Below, piece by piece: positions 9,180 through 39,679 of a stretch of DNA of 64,000 nt. Location: contig NC_089325.1 of the NCBI RefSeq assembly GCF_036669915.1, forward strand, positions 370,862 to 434,861. The letters are read 5' to 3'. The position numbers and the translations under genes were made by a program. This DNA is from Pocillopora verrucosa. Its lineage: Eukaryota; Cnidaria; Anthozoa; Scleractinia; Pocilloporidae. Every line of letters begins with the position of its first letter. Position 1 is the first letter of the stretch. The notes under the pieces were generated by a model. It searched no databases. It was not told the origin of the DNA and worked only from the letters and a program-made list of their open reading frames with translations.

Positions 9180-12100
9180 ATGGCAGCAGATAAGCGACTT
9201 GCCACAATTTCAAGCCATCTCCAGCCAAGGTTGTCTCACGGGGAAAAATATCGGCAATCTCTTTTGGACAATTTACGACAGGCAAGTATCTTTCTACTAC
9301 ATGTTTGTACTTCGGCGATTCCTTGTAAAGCAATATCTGAATTATTTATTGGACTCAGAAAAATGGTTTATCTGACAATTGGGCTGAAGAAAATTTTTTA
9401 AATTTAGATTCGATTTCGATTCAATGAGCAACCTTGTTAGATCATCATTCGACGTTTACTGCCGTTAGATATCCAATCCCCGATCGGGGTAAGGAGACCG
9501 GTTTCAATAAGGTCGTGGGAATCTATATAATCGTATGGTTATGGTCAAGCGGAAAATGTTTAGAAGCAACTTTCTCACTGCTGGTTGAACAAGGAGATAC
9601 ATCGTAGTATCGATAGTGTATTGAAGCTATACAATCGCAGCTCTTGAGCTAAATCGGATGAAACTTTACCAAAAAATTCATAAAATAACACAAAGCTATT
9701 CTTGGAAAAAAGGGTTCAGTTTCTAAGGAAGCTATGGTTCTGGATTGGCAGGGGTCAGTATAACAAGGTTATTTGGCTTTATAAACTGAATTGATAATAT
9801 CAATTGGCTACTGTAAAGAGCCTCTAAAGCTGATGTTTTGCATGTTAGCCCTTCATCAGAGCAAGGCCTTTTTGCCCTTGTTTGCCCATCACTCTGACGA
9901 AGGGCTAAGGCATGAAACGTCAGCTTTAGAAACTCTTTATAGTGATCACTTTACATTATCTTAGTTGATAAAACAAAGCTATTCTTGATTCTGCTTAATT
10001 TGAAAATAGGATGTGACATCTTTGATTAGTTCTCATCCAAAAAATTTAGGTATGGGGCTCTGGCAAGACTCTTTATAATTTGTGATCAGGATTACTGCTG
10101 AGGACTTAAAACATATCAGAAATTTGAGCTGTCTCTGATTGAGGAGTGTGTCTCAACTGGTGAGCACTACTTCCTCGCATTTTACAGCATACCTCCTAAT
10201 TGTTTGACAGTTAGCTCAGGAGTAAATAATGAAGAACTGGAGAAGGGCACTCTCTGAAAAGTTGGGTACAAGTTGTGTAAAAAATTGTGAGCCACTAGTA
10301 ATTTTTACACAAGGATCAGTTGGAACTAAAAACTAAGAAATTACAGCGATTGCATCTAAATGTTTGCCAGAGTTGATGACTGTAGTCAAATTTATTCAAA
10401 GTCTCATCCAAAATCAGTGTTGAAATCAGTTAGCTTATTGGCCAACTCATGTTAGGTGAACAAATAAAGGTGAATTTTTTTGAGTGTGTTGATACAGGTT
10501 TCATTCACTATGTTTTTGAAAATTGGAGTCACACACTTCACCAGAATAAGCTGTATTTGATTGAGGCTGGTTTTGTGTAAAAACATGATTTAGGCCAAAA
10601 TATTTTCAAAAGAGCCCTTGATTGTTTTGTAGCTAAAAATGACAAGCTTTATAATCATGAAATGCATGGCTTTGAAAACATGTTATTTCAAAATATTTAA
10701 GATTAGTGCACCATTCAGGGTGTTTTCAATTGCACTTATCTTTATTTCCAGCATGGAATACTTGATATGGAGCTTTCTGGTCCACCATCATGTTATGAGG
10801 TTGAATATCAGTCCCTTCTTACTCTGGATGCCATAATTTTTATTGTTGAACTTGTTAGACAATTTGACAGCAATGTTGAACAGGTAGGTCTTATCATTTT
10901 GAGTTTTGTTCGGGGATCAGTAACTTTCCTTGCTCTAAACAACTTTTAACAGTTTGCATCAGATCAAAATCACCTTGTTGAAGGTTTTTGAGACATTAAA
11001 GTTATTTTACTGACCATTCACCAAGCAAAGGATTTCTGGTAATCAAATTACCCTTTCCCATAAATTGAAAATACAATTATTTTTGAGGGAAATGTTTTAT
11101 GGAGCCTTTATACAGAGTAACAGTTTAAAACATCACTTACTGATACAGCAGAGAAAATAAATTCCCGCTAGGATCCCTTTGCATAACTTGAAAAGTCAAA
11201 TTTACATTTTTTACCTAAGAGGTAATCTTTTTTTAGTTCCTTTTACCTTTCAAAGAACTGATCATTTTTAAATGATTTTTTTGTACATATAGATGCTAAG
11301 ATATCGCAGCATCAGGAAACTGACTCTACTTGACTCAGGAGAATTGCCATTCTTCCAACCACAAAGTGTAGAGGTTAGGGATAAAACCTGGAGGGTGGCA
11401 CCTGTACCTTCCAGGTTGCAGTGCAGAGCGGTTGATATTGGAGACATCTCCCCTGCTGATACAGAAATGTTCATGAAGGCTTTAAATTCACCAGCTTGTG
11501 GCATTCAGGTAAACTGCTAAGTGATTTGCCTCAATTTATTTAATCCTTTCACTCCCAGGTCTTATTAGTAATTCTGCTTACTGTCTGCCACACAATTCTT
11601 ATAATGTCAGTTATGAGAATTTGGTATAAGATCAAATGGTTATCCCCAATCTCTACTCTCATCTCTTTTGTTCTTGATAACATATTGTGCTAATATTGTA
11701 AGGAGAAATTTTGTCTTGGTCATTCATGGAAGTTAAAAGGTTAACAAATGACAAAAGGAGGGAAACTTGATGAGGAGTGAAGAAAAAGATTTTATAGAGA
11801 GGCTAAAAAATTATAAAGGATGGGAAAGGAAGGAAAATGTGGAGAAAGAAAATGAATGAAGAAGGAGAAAAGGAGAAATAAAGGGGATAAAGAACAGATG
11901 GGGGAAAAATAAATGAAGAAGGATCATGAAATAAATGGAAGAATGACAAGTAAGTGTGAAGTACTGAGACAGGTTGGATTCAAATGAAATCTCCAGTGGA
12001 AGGGAAAATATGAAGATACATGAAGTAAATTTTTATGAATGGGGCAAGCTTCCAACATTATATTTGATAAATGCATGAATGAGTAGGTATTACTGCTAAA

Positions 12101-15100
12101 TGAAGGGAACCCTGAAACCACTGGTCTCTTTGAACAGATAACTTATTAGTCTTTTTATTTCTTGTAGACTGATCTTGATGATGGCCATTGTCCTTCTTGG
12201 TCAAATCAGTTAAGAGGCCTTTATAACATCTACCAGTTTGTACGTGGTAACCTTAGGGGTTAGTTCTTACCTGTAGCCAATGTGCTTCATAATGCTTATG
12301 TTTCAGCTGTCTCTAATATTTTTTATTTCTGTGTGATGTATGTCAGAAGTCTAAGCTATCCAATATAATTGTTTTTAAATGAAGTGGTTAGCAATATGAT
12401 CAGTTTCTACATAAGGGATTTAGATGATTTTATCTTTTGGTTGTGAAATTATTGAAATTTTTAAACAGGTGTTCCAGTGATGTCTAATGCTCCAGTAATC
12501 ATGTTTCGACCAAGAGCATGGAACATGTTTGAATTTAATATGATGGTAAGGACTATTGCCATGTGTACAATTTGATAATGTGTGTGCTCTGAGGCTCTGA
12601 GTCAATCATAAGATGGTGAAGATAGCAACCTCTGGAGAAAATTGATTTTGGATTGCATTCCAACCCCTTGTCAAATTTGTTCTTTGACTTCCTTAATTAA
12701 GTCTGCTGCTAATTGTAGTTGCTTAAATGGATGTGCATAATCCAAAATCTTGAAAGAGGACAAATTTTATGATGCTTTGGTAAACAAAAACAGGAAAAAC
12801 ATCTGAATTCACTTTAGCTGGGAGATTTAACCAGCTGCCATACTATTTACTGGCTTTGCTTTGAATCAGGGAATGTGGGGGAAAAACACTGTATATGGGT
12901 TACCTTGAACAGTCTTTATGTCCTAACATCAGTATGCAAGTTCTCCTTACTGTTCTCTATACATTTCCTATGGTACTCATAATGAGGATTTGTCTAACCA
13001 AGAATTTCTCAAGTTTGGATCATTTCCTGTACTCTTGTGACCTAAATGTGTGATTCAAGGGTGATACTGTTGGGAGAAACTACTTGCTTATCACTCTTAG
13101 GGGTTAAAAGGCTGAAAGACTTCTGCTTCAAGGAAAACATTCCATCCTTGTGCCCCTCTACTATTTTGAATTCCGCTATTTAATGCAAGGTGTGGTATAG
13201 TATTCACTTAATTTGGGAATGAAAAACAATAATTAATAAGTATTATTAATTATTCTTTGTAGGTTGGAGGAAAGGTGGTTCCAGGTCCATTGTTTGATTT
13301 TGGTCTTCACATGTTCCACAACAGCAAACTTATGATGAAAGACGGGAACGGTCCTTTCTTTTACTTACCAAAGGTGATCTGCCGTGTCTTTGTGATTGAG
13401 AACCCACTCTGTAATGAGCACCTTCCCCTGTGATACTTGGTGAACCTGTGTTTCAATACATCTAATAAGCACCTCCTTCCGCACCCCCCCCCCTCTCGTT
13501 TTTTTCATTAAAAAGTATTGATACAGGATAAATCTGCTTTTGTTGTCACTGTTATTTTCATTTTATAATGGCATTGTGACGTGTAAGAGAGTAGTTTCGT
13601 TTTTGTCAAGTCATCCCCAGTATCTTTCATGGACTATGGCGTCAATTTATGGTCATTTAAATAATAATACAGTTACAGTTTGCTGATGAAAGAATAAAAG
13701 GATTCGATCAACGTTTCAACATCCTGGGTGCCATCCAGTTCAGCTCATGGAATGATTCATTTTTTTAAGTCAACAAGTGCCCTTCTCGAAAATATCCCCA
13801 TGCCATTCCTTAAGTGATAGATTGTGCAAGTAGTTGTTTAGGTTTTGCTCACTGCCCATTAAGTAGTCTGCTCTAGACGTCCGGGTGGTAAAGCGGAGTA
13901 AAATACTGAATGGGGCGATCATAGCAGCGGAGTGAGAAACCAAGAGAAGTTTGAGACCGGTCGTGACCCGACCCAAACCTCTCTCCTTCTTTTCCCTGCT
14001 CTACTATTGCGCACTACACTATTGCGCTTCGTTTTGCGAACTGAACGCCTGGAACAGGCTACCCAGCCAACACACTTGTGAATCAATGGGTACTTACCAG
14101 CACCAAGCTTTCAGAGTACTTACAGCCTTACCAGGTTTCTTGGAATTGGAAAAAAAGCCTTTCACTCGCTTCACTGTACGAAACTAGGGGAAGTATAGCT
14201 GCTGAACAAGTTAGCCGCTTGGCTCAACATTATATTTCCGACTTTTTAATTTTAGCTTGAAGGATCCAATGAAGTGAAGTTGTGGAATGACATCTTTGTT
14301 TGGACTCAACAAAGGGTAAGTCGTGAAAAACTAGAGGCGTATCGTAATCTCCGTGTAGTCAGGCGCTTGTAAATGGAAGGTCTAAGCATTATTTTCAAAC
14401 ACTGTTTCACACCTGTTTCACGAGAAAATTTGCGTACGAGGTTTGCATTTGAAAGGCCTATGAAAAGTATATGAATTAGAAGCATATGAAAATTATTATC
14501 CCTTCCATACACTGTTTTTACATGCTATTCAACTCGTTTTTCAAGCCTAATTGTGGCAACTCGGCCAGACGCATACGCGTAAGAGCCTTAACGGAGATTT
14601 GTGACTAAACACGAACGACCCCGAATTTACATAGCCTCTTGGGGGAGGGCTTGAGTTAACAAACAAAAGAGGACAGAGGAAAATGAAATACGTACCCAGG
14701 GAATGTCGTTTATAATGCTCTATATTCAGTTACATGCACTCTGTACCAAGCAGTACCATTTGATATGCCAATTTTTGTTAATTCGATGACCAAACATCGA
14801 GCTCAAAATTTACTCCTTTGTTAAATGGAACTCTTTCAACATTAGTGATAGTAGGAGTAACTGTATACAAGATGGTTTTGAGGTCATTTGAGATAAGAAT
14901 GTAAATGATCTAACTCAACAGCGCGGTCCCAAGCTCAGTTGATGGTGCATGCGATTTCGAAATCGGAGTTAGTGTGTTTGAATCCTTTCGTTTCCAGTTG
15001 TTCACCGCTCGTTAGAAAGTTTAAAAATCATGTTTTAAAAAAGCCAACGTGTTTCTGTCTTTATGTGTTTGTTTGTTTGTTCTTCTGATCATCAGCTCGG

Positions 15101-17764
15101 ATTACCGCAAGGATCTGTCAAGGCCAGTGTTCTGATAGAGAGTATCTTTTGTTCATTTGAACTTGATCAAATCCTGTTTGAGCTGCGGCATCACTCCGCT
15201 GGTCTGAACTGTGGCATGTGGGATTACTCCGCTTCTTTAATTAGCAACTTTGGTAAGTGAAAAAGTAGTAGCTAATGTCCTTTTTTACCTTTTCACCTCG
15301 ACATCAGGATGCATATTCTCCATACTGTTCTCTGTACATTTCCTAAGGTCCTGACAAGGAGAATTTGTTTAACAATCGAGAGTTTCTTTAGTTGGTGATC
15401 ATTTCCTTCATTCTTGTGACCCTCGTGTTTGATTTAGGGGTCATACTGTAAGGAGAAATTAGATACTAGTCACTGTTAGCGGTTACCAACCGCGACTCAA
15501 CCACTCAACTCTTTTAGTCCATTTTAAAGTATCTCATTTACCATGTTTACAATCAGTGTTAGAATTTCCCTCCTTAACCATCAAGTCGTTTTATGCAGTT
15601 GGACGGACAATTAAATTTTGGTTTAGCTATTTCTGCGCTATGTTATACAGGCACTTGTTTATGAAGCTGGGTAAAACATTGTCGTTTCAGGACACAGGGC
15701 CGATTTCATTTTGCCTGATCGTAAGAAGTACGTATCTATGGACAAGCAGTACCTTAAAAGTTACATGCAGCTGGTTATTAAGGTACATTACATTGCAATA
15801 AATGCCTTAAATTATTAAAGTAATAACGGCCTGTCCATTGATTGAAAAAACAATACCATGTGCTTAGTATGCGCTCGTGCGTATTTTCCTACTCACGTGT
15901 GTTATGCGTAGTACAGGATGCGCGGTGCAATAATGAGGAATCACTTTAAAAAGAATTGTGATTCCTTTTCCTGTTGTCCAGACATGTCACGCACGAGGGT
16001 GTCACGCAACAGGGGGGATGGCGCCAGTTGTGTTACCGAAAGATAATCCGCATCTTCGACAGCAAATCACTGATAAAGTCTGCAGGTAAGAATAGGAATT
16101 GAAAACAGATCCTTAGCTCTTACATTTGTTTACGTATTGGTTAATGTCTAAAGTTTTCTCCAGAGAAATTCGGTGTAACTTTGTCTTGATGTTTTTTTGT
16201 TTAGAGCAAAACTGAACGAAATCAAAGCAGGAGCGGATGGATTTTTAGTGTTTGATCCTGATCTTGTGCAGCCTTTGATTCAGGTCAGTAATTTAGTGTG
16301 CAATTAAGTCACGTCGACTTTTATTGTTATTTTTTGTTGAGAAGAAGTTTTGAATTTTTTTACGTAAAGAAGCCATTTAAGTGAGCTTAGCGGATGAGTA
16401 AGAACAAGGGGATATGCCAATTAACTTTGTTTCTTGACAACCTATGTTATTTTCAGATGTGGAAGACAGAGGTAAATTCCATGAACCAGCTTCATGTAAG
16501 CCGATCTGAACTGATGGTCTCTAGGAACGACCTTCTACGACTACCAAGGGTGAGAATAATGCTTGAACGCGATAATTTATGAAGGCGCTCGAAGTTTTCA
16601 TTTTAACTTATAGCTTTGTACATTTTTAGGGTGGATTCACCTTACAAGGATTACAGGATAACATTACTGTCGGAATCCTGTTCATAGATGCTTGGTTAAG
16701 AGGTATGTGTCTGGTCGTTACATATCAGAATATTTTAGGCAATTGTATGCAGGGCAAAGCAAACTTCAGCTGAAAGACGGCTGTAGAATATTAGTTTGGT
16801 AAAGTAGAAAAACAGAGTCTGTGATAAATCAAAGGGAAGCGTGGATTGATGAGGGTTGAGGAGATGGAAGCGGATTACAATTCGTTTTGTAGCAGCGTAA
16901 CCCGTTACACCCTAATATGGATATCCATATTCTCCATACTGTGCTCTACAAAATTTTTATGATGCGAACGTGGAGAATTTGTTCACCTATCAAGAGCTCT
17001 AGTTGGCGATCATTACCTTTATTCTCGCGACTTTAATATTTGATTCTGCAGGGATACTGTAAGGAGAAATTAGATGCCAATCACTCGTAGGGGCCAAAGG
17101 GTTTAAAAACAGATTTTGAGATAAGTTGTACGGCTTATTGCCTATTCAGTATAATGGCCCTCAATCCGGATTAGAGTGCTTTAATGCTAATTATCATTGT
17201 TATTAAATATCAATTAATCAATGTTATCAGTTATCAATCTCAATTATCAATGTCCATTGCTCTGTCTTACTGCACGCACGCTCGTTCGCATTAACTTTTG
17301 TATGTTGCTCATTTATTCGTACCCAGGCCAGGGTGTGTTTGTGCTCAATGGAGCTGTAGAAGACTCAGCCACAGCCGAAATTTCAAGGTCACAGGTAAGG
17401 TGGACACTGTTTTAGACACTACATACACAAGGGGATGATACACTTAAACTTGTCTGAAAAATGATCATGACAAGTTTCTTAGCATATACCTCCTCTGTGT
17501 TACTTTCAGATTTGGCAGGCAATTCGCCATCGGTGCAAACTGGAAGGAGATGGCCTCATAGTGACTAAAGCCCTCGTTTGTGGTGAAATTAAACGTATCG
17601 CAGACGAGCTTGTCAGCCAGAAAGCTTACGACTCTGTTGATACAGAAAGACTTACGATGTCTGCTAAGATATTGGAGGAGCTCGTATTGAAGCGAGACTT
17701 CCCTCAGTTTATAACCACATACCTCTATGAACATCAAGCGTTTAGGAACAGCGTGCAATTATAA
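9180..17764 (+). CDS. Malate synthase (glyoxylate cycle), 15 exons
   Basis: Condenses glyoxylate and acetyl-CoA to malate (EC 2.3.3.9). Exons: 9180-9281, 10752-10883, 11293-11508, 12168-12246, 12469-12545, 13263-13373, 14256-14315, 15096-15252, 15691-15782, 15982-16085, 16205-16283, 16457-16549, 16630-16702, 17327-17394, 17510-17764. They join in frame to 565 aa, close to malate synthase A length. Motifs: FRPRAW with catalytic Arg190, PLFDFGLHMFHN, GPFFYLPK, Mg ligands Glu274 and Asp302 (28 apart, within HHSAGLNCGMWDY), GGMAP, and general base Asp471 in VEDSATAE. Intron 1 uses a GC donor (CAG|GCAAGT); all others are GT-AG. The protein ends SVQL, not a canonical PTS1, so peroxisomal targeting is unclear. 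The ATG at 9180 is preferred because the exon joins in phase, though it is the least certain exon. Animal malate synthases are patchily distributed and known from cnidarians and nematodes. Isocitrate lyase is not in the window. Several introns carry MITE copies. Confidence 0.92.
9791..9971. repeat. Long imperfect inverted repeat (foldback) in malate synthase intron 1
   Basis: Arms at about 9791-9861 and 9892-9971 are reverse complements with scattered mismatches. They share TTGATAA outer ends, a TAAAGAG block, CTAAAGCTGA and TTAGCCCTTC, around a ~30-bp spacer. The length and arrangement fit a foldback or MITE-like element. Confidence 0.75.
11539..11745 (+). mobile_element. MITE-like element, family A
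   Basis: About 205 bp, starting TAATCCTTTCACTCCCAG and ending GGAAGTTAAAAGGTTAA, so the ends are inverted repeats. The interior has AGTAATTCT, GAGAATTTGGTAT and GTAAGGAGAAATT. It starts ~30 bp after exon 3 of malate synthase. Confidence 0.7.
12911..13110 (+). mobile_element. MITE-like element, family B
   Basis: Shares with other B copies CTAACATCAGTATGCA, TTCTCTATACATTTCCTA, a GATCATTTCCT block, TGATACTGT and a 3' end TTAGGGGTTAAAAGG. In malate synthase intron 5. Confidence 0.65.
14935..15000 (+). repeat. Possible tRNA-derived SINE remnant
   Basis: An AAGCTCAGTTGATGGTGCAT stretch resembles a tRNA A box, and GTGTTTGAATCC about 40 bp on resembles a B box. No intact cloverleaf forms. In malate synthase intron 7. 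Confidence 0.35.
15286..15486 (+). mobile_element. MITE-like element, family B
   Basis: Matches family B with ACATCAGGATGCATATTCTC, GTTGGTGATCATTTCCTT and ACTGTAAGGAGAAATTAGAT. It starts about 35 bp past the donor of malate synthase exon 8. Confidence 0.7.
16898..17106 (+). mobile_element. MITE-like element, family B
   Basis: Ends TAACCC...CACCCTAAT and TAGGGGCCAAAGGGTTTA are inverted. The interior carries CATATTCTCCATACTGT, TTGGCGATCATTACC and CTGTAAGGAGAAATTAGATG. In malate synthase intron 13. Confidence 0.7.
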
Positions 17765-20191
17765 GCAGTGAATTAAAGGCAACTAAGACTGAAAAACGGC
17801 TCATTTCTTACGGTGGGCTGCAACGACGCAGGTTATTAAGATGAAAGGCCCAGATCCGGTTGTTAGAAAGGCGGTGACTGGGAAAAAAAATGACACAAAA
17901 GAAAAATCCGTGGGAATTGAGAGAATGGGGGCCGAAACTCTCCCTTCCCTTGGTTTCAAACAGAACGGAAGCGAGTTATCAAGCAGTGAGTTTTTTTTCA
18001 TTCTGCCGTGCCTTTAAATAGAGTATTATTTAATAATATACTATTTATGGATTTAATGATATTGTTTTACTTTGAGAAATTTAACAAAGAGCAACTATTA
18101 TGAAGATTAAAGATGTTATGGTATTGGTTTGTATTAATATTTCCGAGGTCTTGTGAGAATCCCTCTTTTGCATAGGACGCACGACTTCGGGCCGTAAATC
18201 TTTCTTAGGACCGTCATTACGGCGCCTTTATCGGGTTAAAAATTGAGTGAAATATTTTGCATGGCGAATTACCCTACCACACTTGCGCGAGTAGTTTGCG
18301 TTTTTGGTTGACCCTTCCATTCTCAAGATGTCACCAGTAATTCTCCTCACTAACTGTTATACAATTCTTATGATGCTAGTTCGTAGAATTTGGTATTGGA
18401 TGATGATAATAGCATGACTTATATGTCTTTATTTTTATCACTTTGTCTGCTTGATATTGTATTGATATAGCAGAGAGAAATTCTGTCTTCGTCACTCGTG
18501 GGAGTTAAGAAACGTTTCTCTCGGAATGATAAACATTATGTGGGTATGTTTAGAATTTCATCTCCTTCAAATTTATTTTACACAGTCGATTTAAAGTTAA
18601 ATTCAATCTGGTCAGGAATACCCAATGAAAACGGACTCTTTCTTCTATTTTCCTCAAAGGAAGGGAAATTCAATGATCATTTCGCGTCGATTGATGTCAG
18701 TTGTTGTTGCCCGATCAATGACCATTTGCGCGGAATTCAAACTACTTATTTGTGGGTGTTTTACGAAGGGGCATCTCGTTGTAACAGCTTTTTTAGATCA
18801 CTTTTACCTCAAGAGTTTAGTATTTTCATAAACGGGACATCTGTCTTCTAACGTCCGTCGTATATTACCTAGTCCAACTCTGAAGGATATACCGATCTTA
18901 TTCAAATATGGGTCTGTTAAGCTCTCTCTCCTATAAAATGTTTTCTACTGAACACCCTTCTCCTCTCTCTCTTCACACACTCGTCATCTGTCACAGTTTC
19001 GTAATAAGTACACTGCCACAAAGCATTGCTTGAGTTTTGTCCAAGAAATTATCGTTTTATTGATTGATCGAGATAAGAACGCGCTGTGTGGGTGAACATT
19101 AACTGTTATGTTCAAGTGTAATCTTCAGTTCTCTTCCGAGTCGCGCCAAAAACCTATGCAACTCGGGGATATTCATGTTAACTCGCGTCGAAAGTCATCA
19201 AAATAGGTCAATCCTCACTCTCCAATCAAAGAAAACCAATCAGATTAGAAAGTTTGGATCACATATGACGCGACTTGCGTCCGTTTCAAAAGCCAATCCA
19301 TTCGTGAGCCCTAGTCAAATTCGTATAGGGCCAACCGAAATTATTAAAAGGACGCATTTTGATCCTGATGTTGAACGTGTCTCTAACAAAGTTCCAGGAT
19401 ATTTAGTGGTTTGAGAAAAGTGCCTTTTTCTGGCTCTACTTAGCTAAGGAAGTCAGCGAAAATGGCCCTGTCATTTCCTATGGAAATAACCGTTCTTAAT
19501 TAAGACAAACGAACATAACTATACTCCAAATTCCAGTTATACGTTTCAGCTCATAAAATCTTTGGCGTTTGAAGAAGACCCTAAATGGAAATGTTTAACA
19601 ATATTTTCTTTAGGCTTGGCGAAACTAATTCCATCGTGAATTGTTCATTTATTTTAAAAATAAGCTGCGTTGTGATTCAAATGGTGATAAGTAATTTTTT
19701 GGAATATCTCAAAGAGCTCTCGTCTCCTTCGTAGCCGTTCACAAGATGTCAAACAAAGTTTTCTGGCATACCAAAGAAAAGCTACGAAGGAGGCTTATGG
19801 AAACAATGTTTGGATTTTTTACAATTTAACTCCAGCTTTCAGCGTCAAAATCTAAGTTGAACTCGGTTCCTGGTTAATCGTTTCTGCATGGGACAAGAGT
19901 CAAGGTGTAACACCTCGCGAGAATTTAGTACAATGTTTGTTGCAATCATTTGTTAGAGCAGCTCCTCCAAGTCCTAAGAACACTTTCGACCACTTTTTCT
20001 CTGAGTAGCCCGTTTCTACCCAACGAAGTGGTTTTCATATTTTGCAGCATTCTTTCACCAAAATACTTAAAATTCTCTGAACAAAGTACATCATGGACTT
20101 TTCATCTTCCATTCTCCACACATTTAAAAGGCCGTTGGGCGTGTCTGCATAAAATGGCAGTTTAAATTGCTCAGGTGTTTCGTCATTCAAC
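17765..20191. other. Intergenic between convergent malate synthase and NAA15
   Basis: The two genes converge here, so the space holds both 3' ends. It contains a family A MITE-like copy (18307-18510) and no frame with a recognisable domain. Confidence 0.6.
18307..18510 (+). mobile_element. MITE-like element, family A
   Basis: Contains CAGTAATTCTCCTCACT, GTAGAATTTGGTATTGGAT, AGAGAAATTCTGTCTTCGTC and a 3' end CGTGGGAGTTAA. The 5' end is more diverged than in other A copies. Confidence 0.65.
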
Positions 20192-32205
<12,014 letters not shown>

Positions 32206-32586
32206 GATGGTGGACTACTCAAGGACAGGCCTCTACCACCGAAAGGTCAGATTTGCTGGCCGGCCTCGTGGAACGAACCAAAATGGCGACTGCATCGATG
32301 GCTGATTTATTACCCGTAGTGCTTCGGGACACTGAGTAAGTCGATTGATTGAGTGACCAAGCCTGCTCTACGTTCAAGTCTTGAGATCTACACAAACATG
32401 CATCAGGGGTTATTTTTCCCGTAACCTTATCTGTCAGAAAAAGAGTAATTCTACTTCTTAGCTGTAGGATAGTATAGCGTTTTCTCTTTACCGTTATTTC
32501 AAATATTTCAAAGTCGCCTTTTGAAAATAACCTTTGTCCTCGACCCAGTTTTCCACCCACTACTAACAGCCACGTTCATAAGCAAG
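32206..32586. promoter_or_regulatory. Divergent promoter interval of NAA15 and RNF121
   Basis: The two start codons face away from each other across 381 bp. No convincing TATA box was seen. The interval includes a 19-codon ORF on the plus strand (32283-32339) and presumably both leaders. Two housekeeping-type genes in head-to-head order suggest a shared bidirectional promoter; that is inference. Confidence 0.6.

Positions 32587-39679
<7,093 letters not shown>

Noticed and set aside
18498..18851. 117-codon plus-strand frame
   Set aside because: Starts inside a MITE-like element, lacks a domain, and lies between convergent gene ends.
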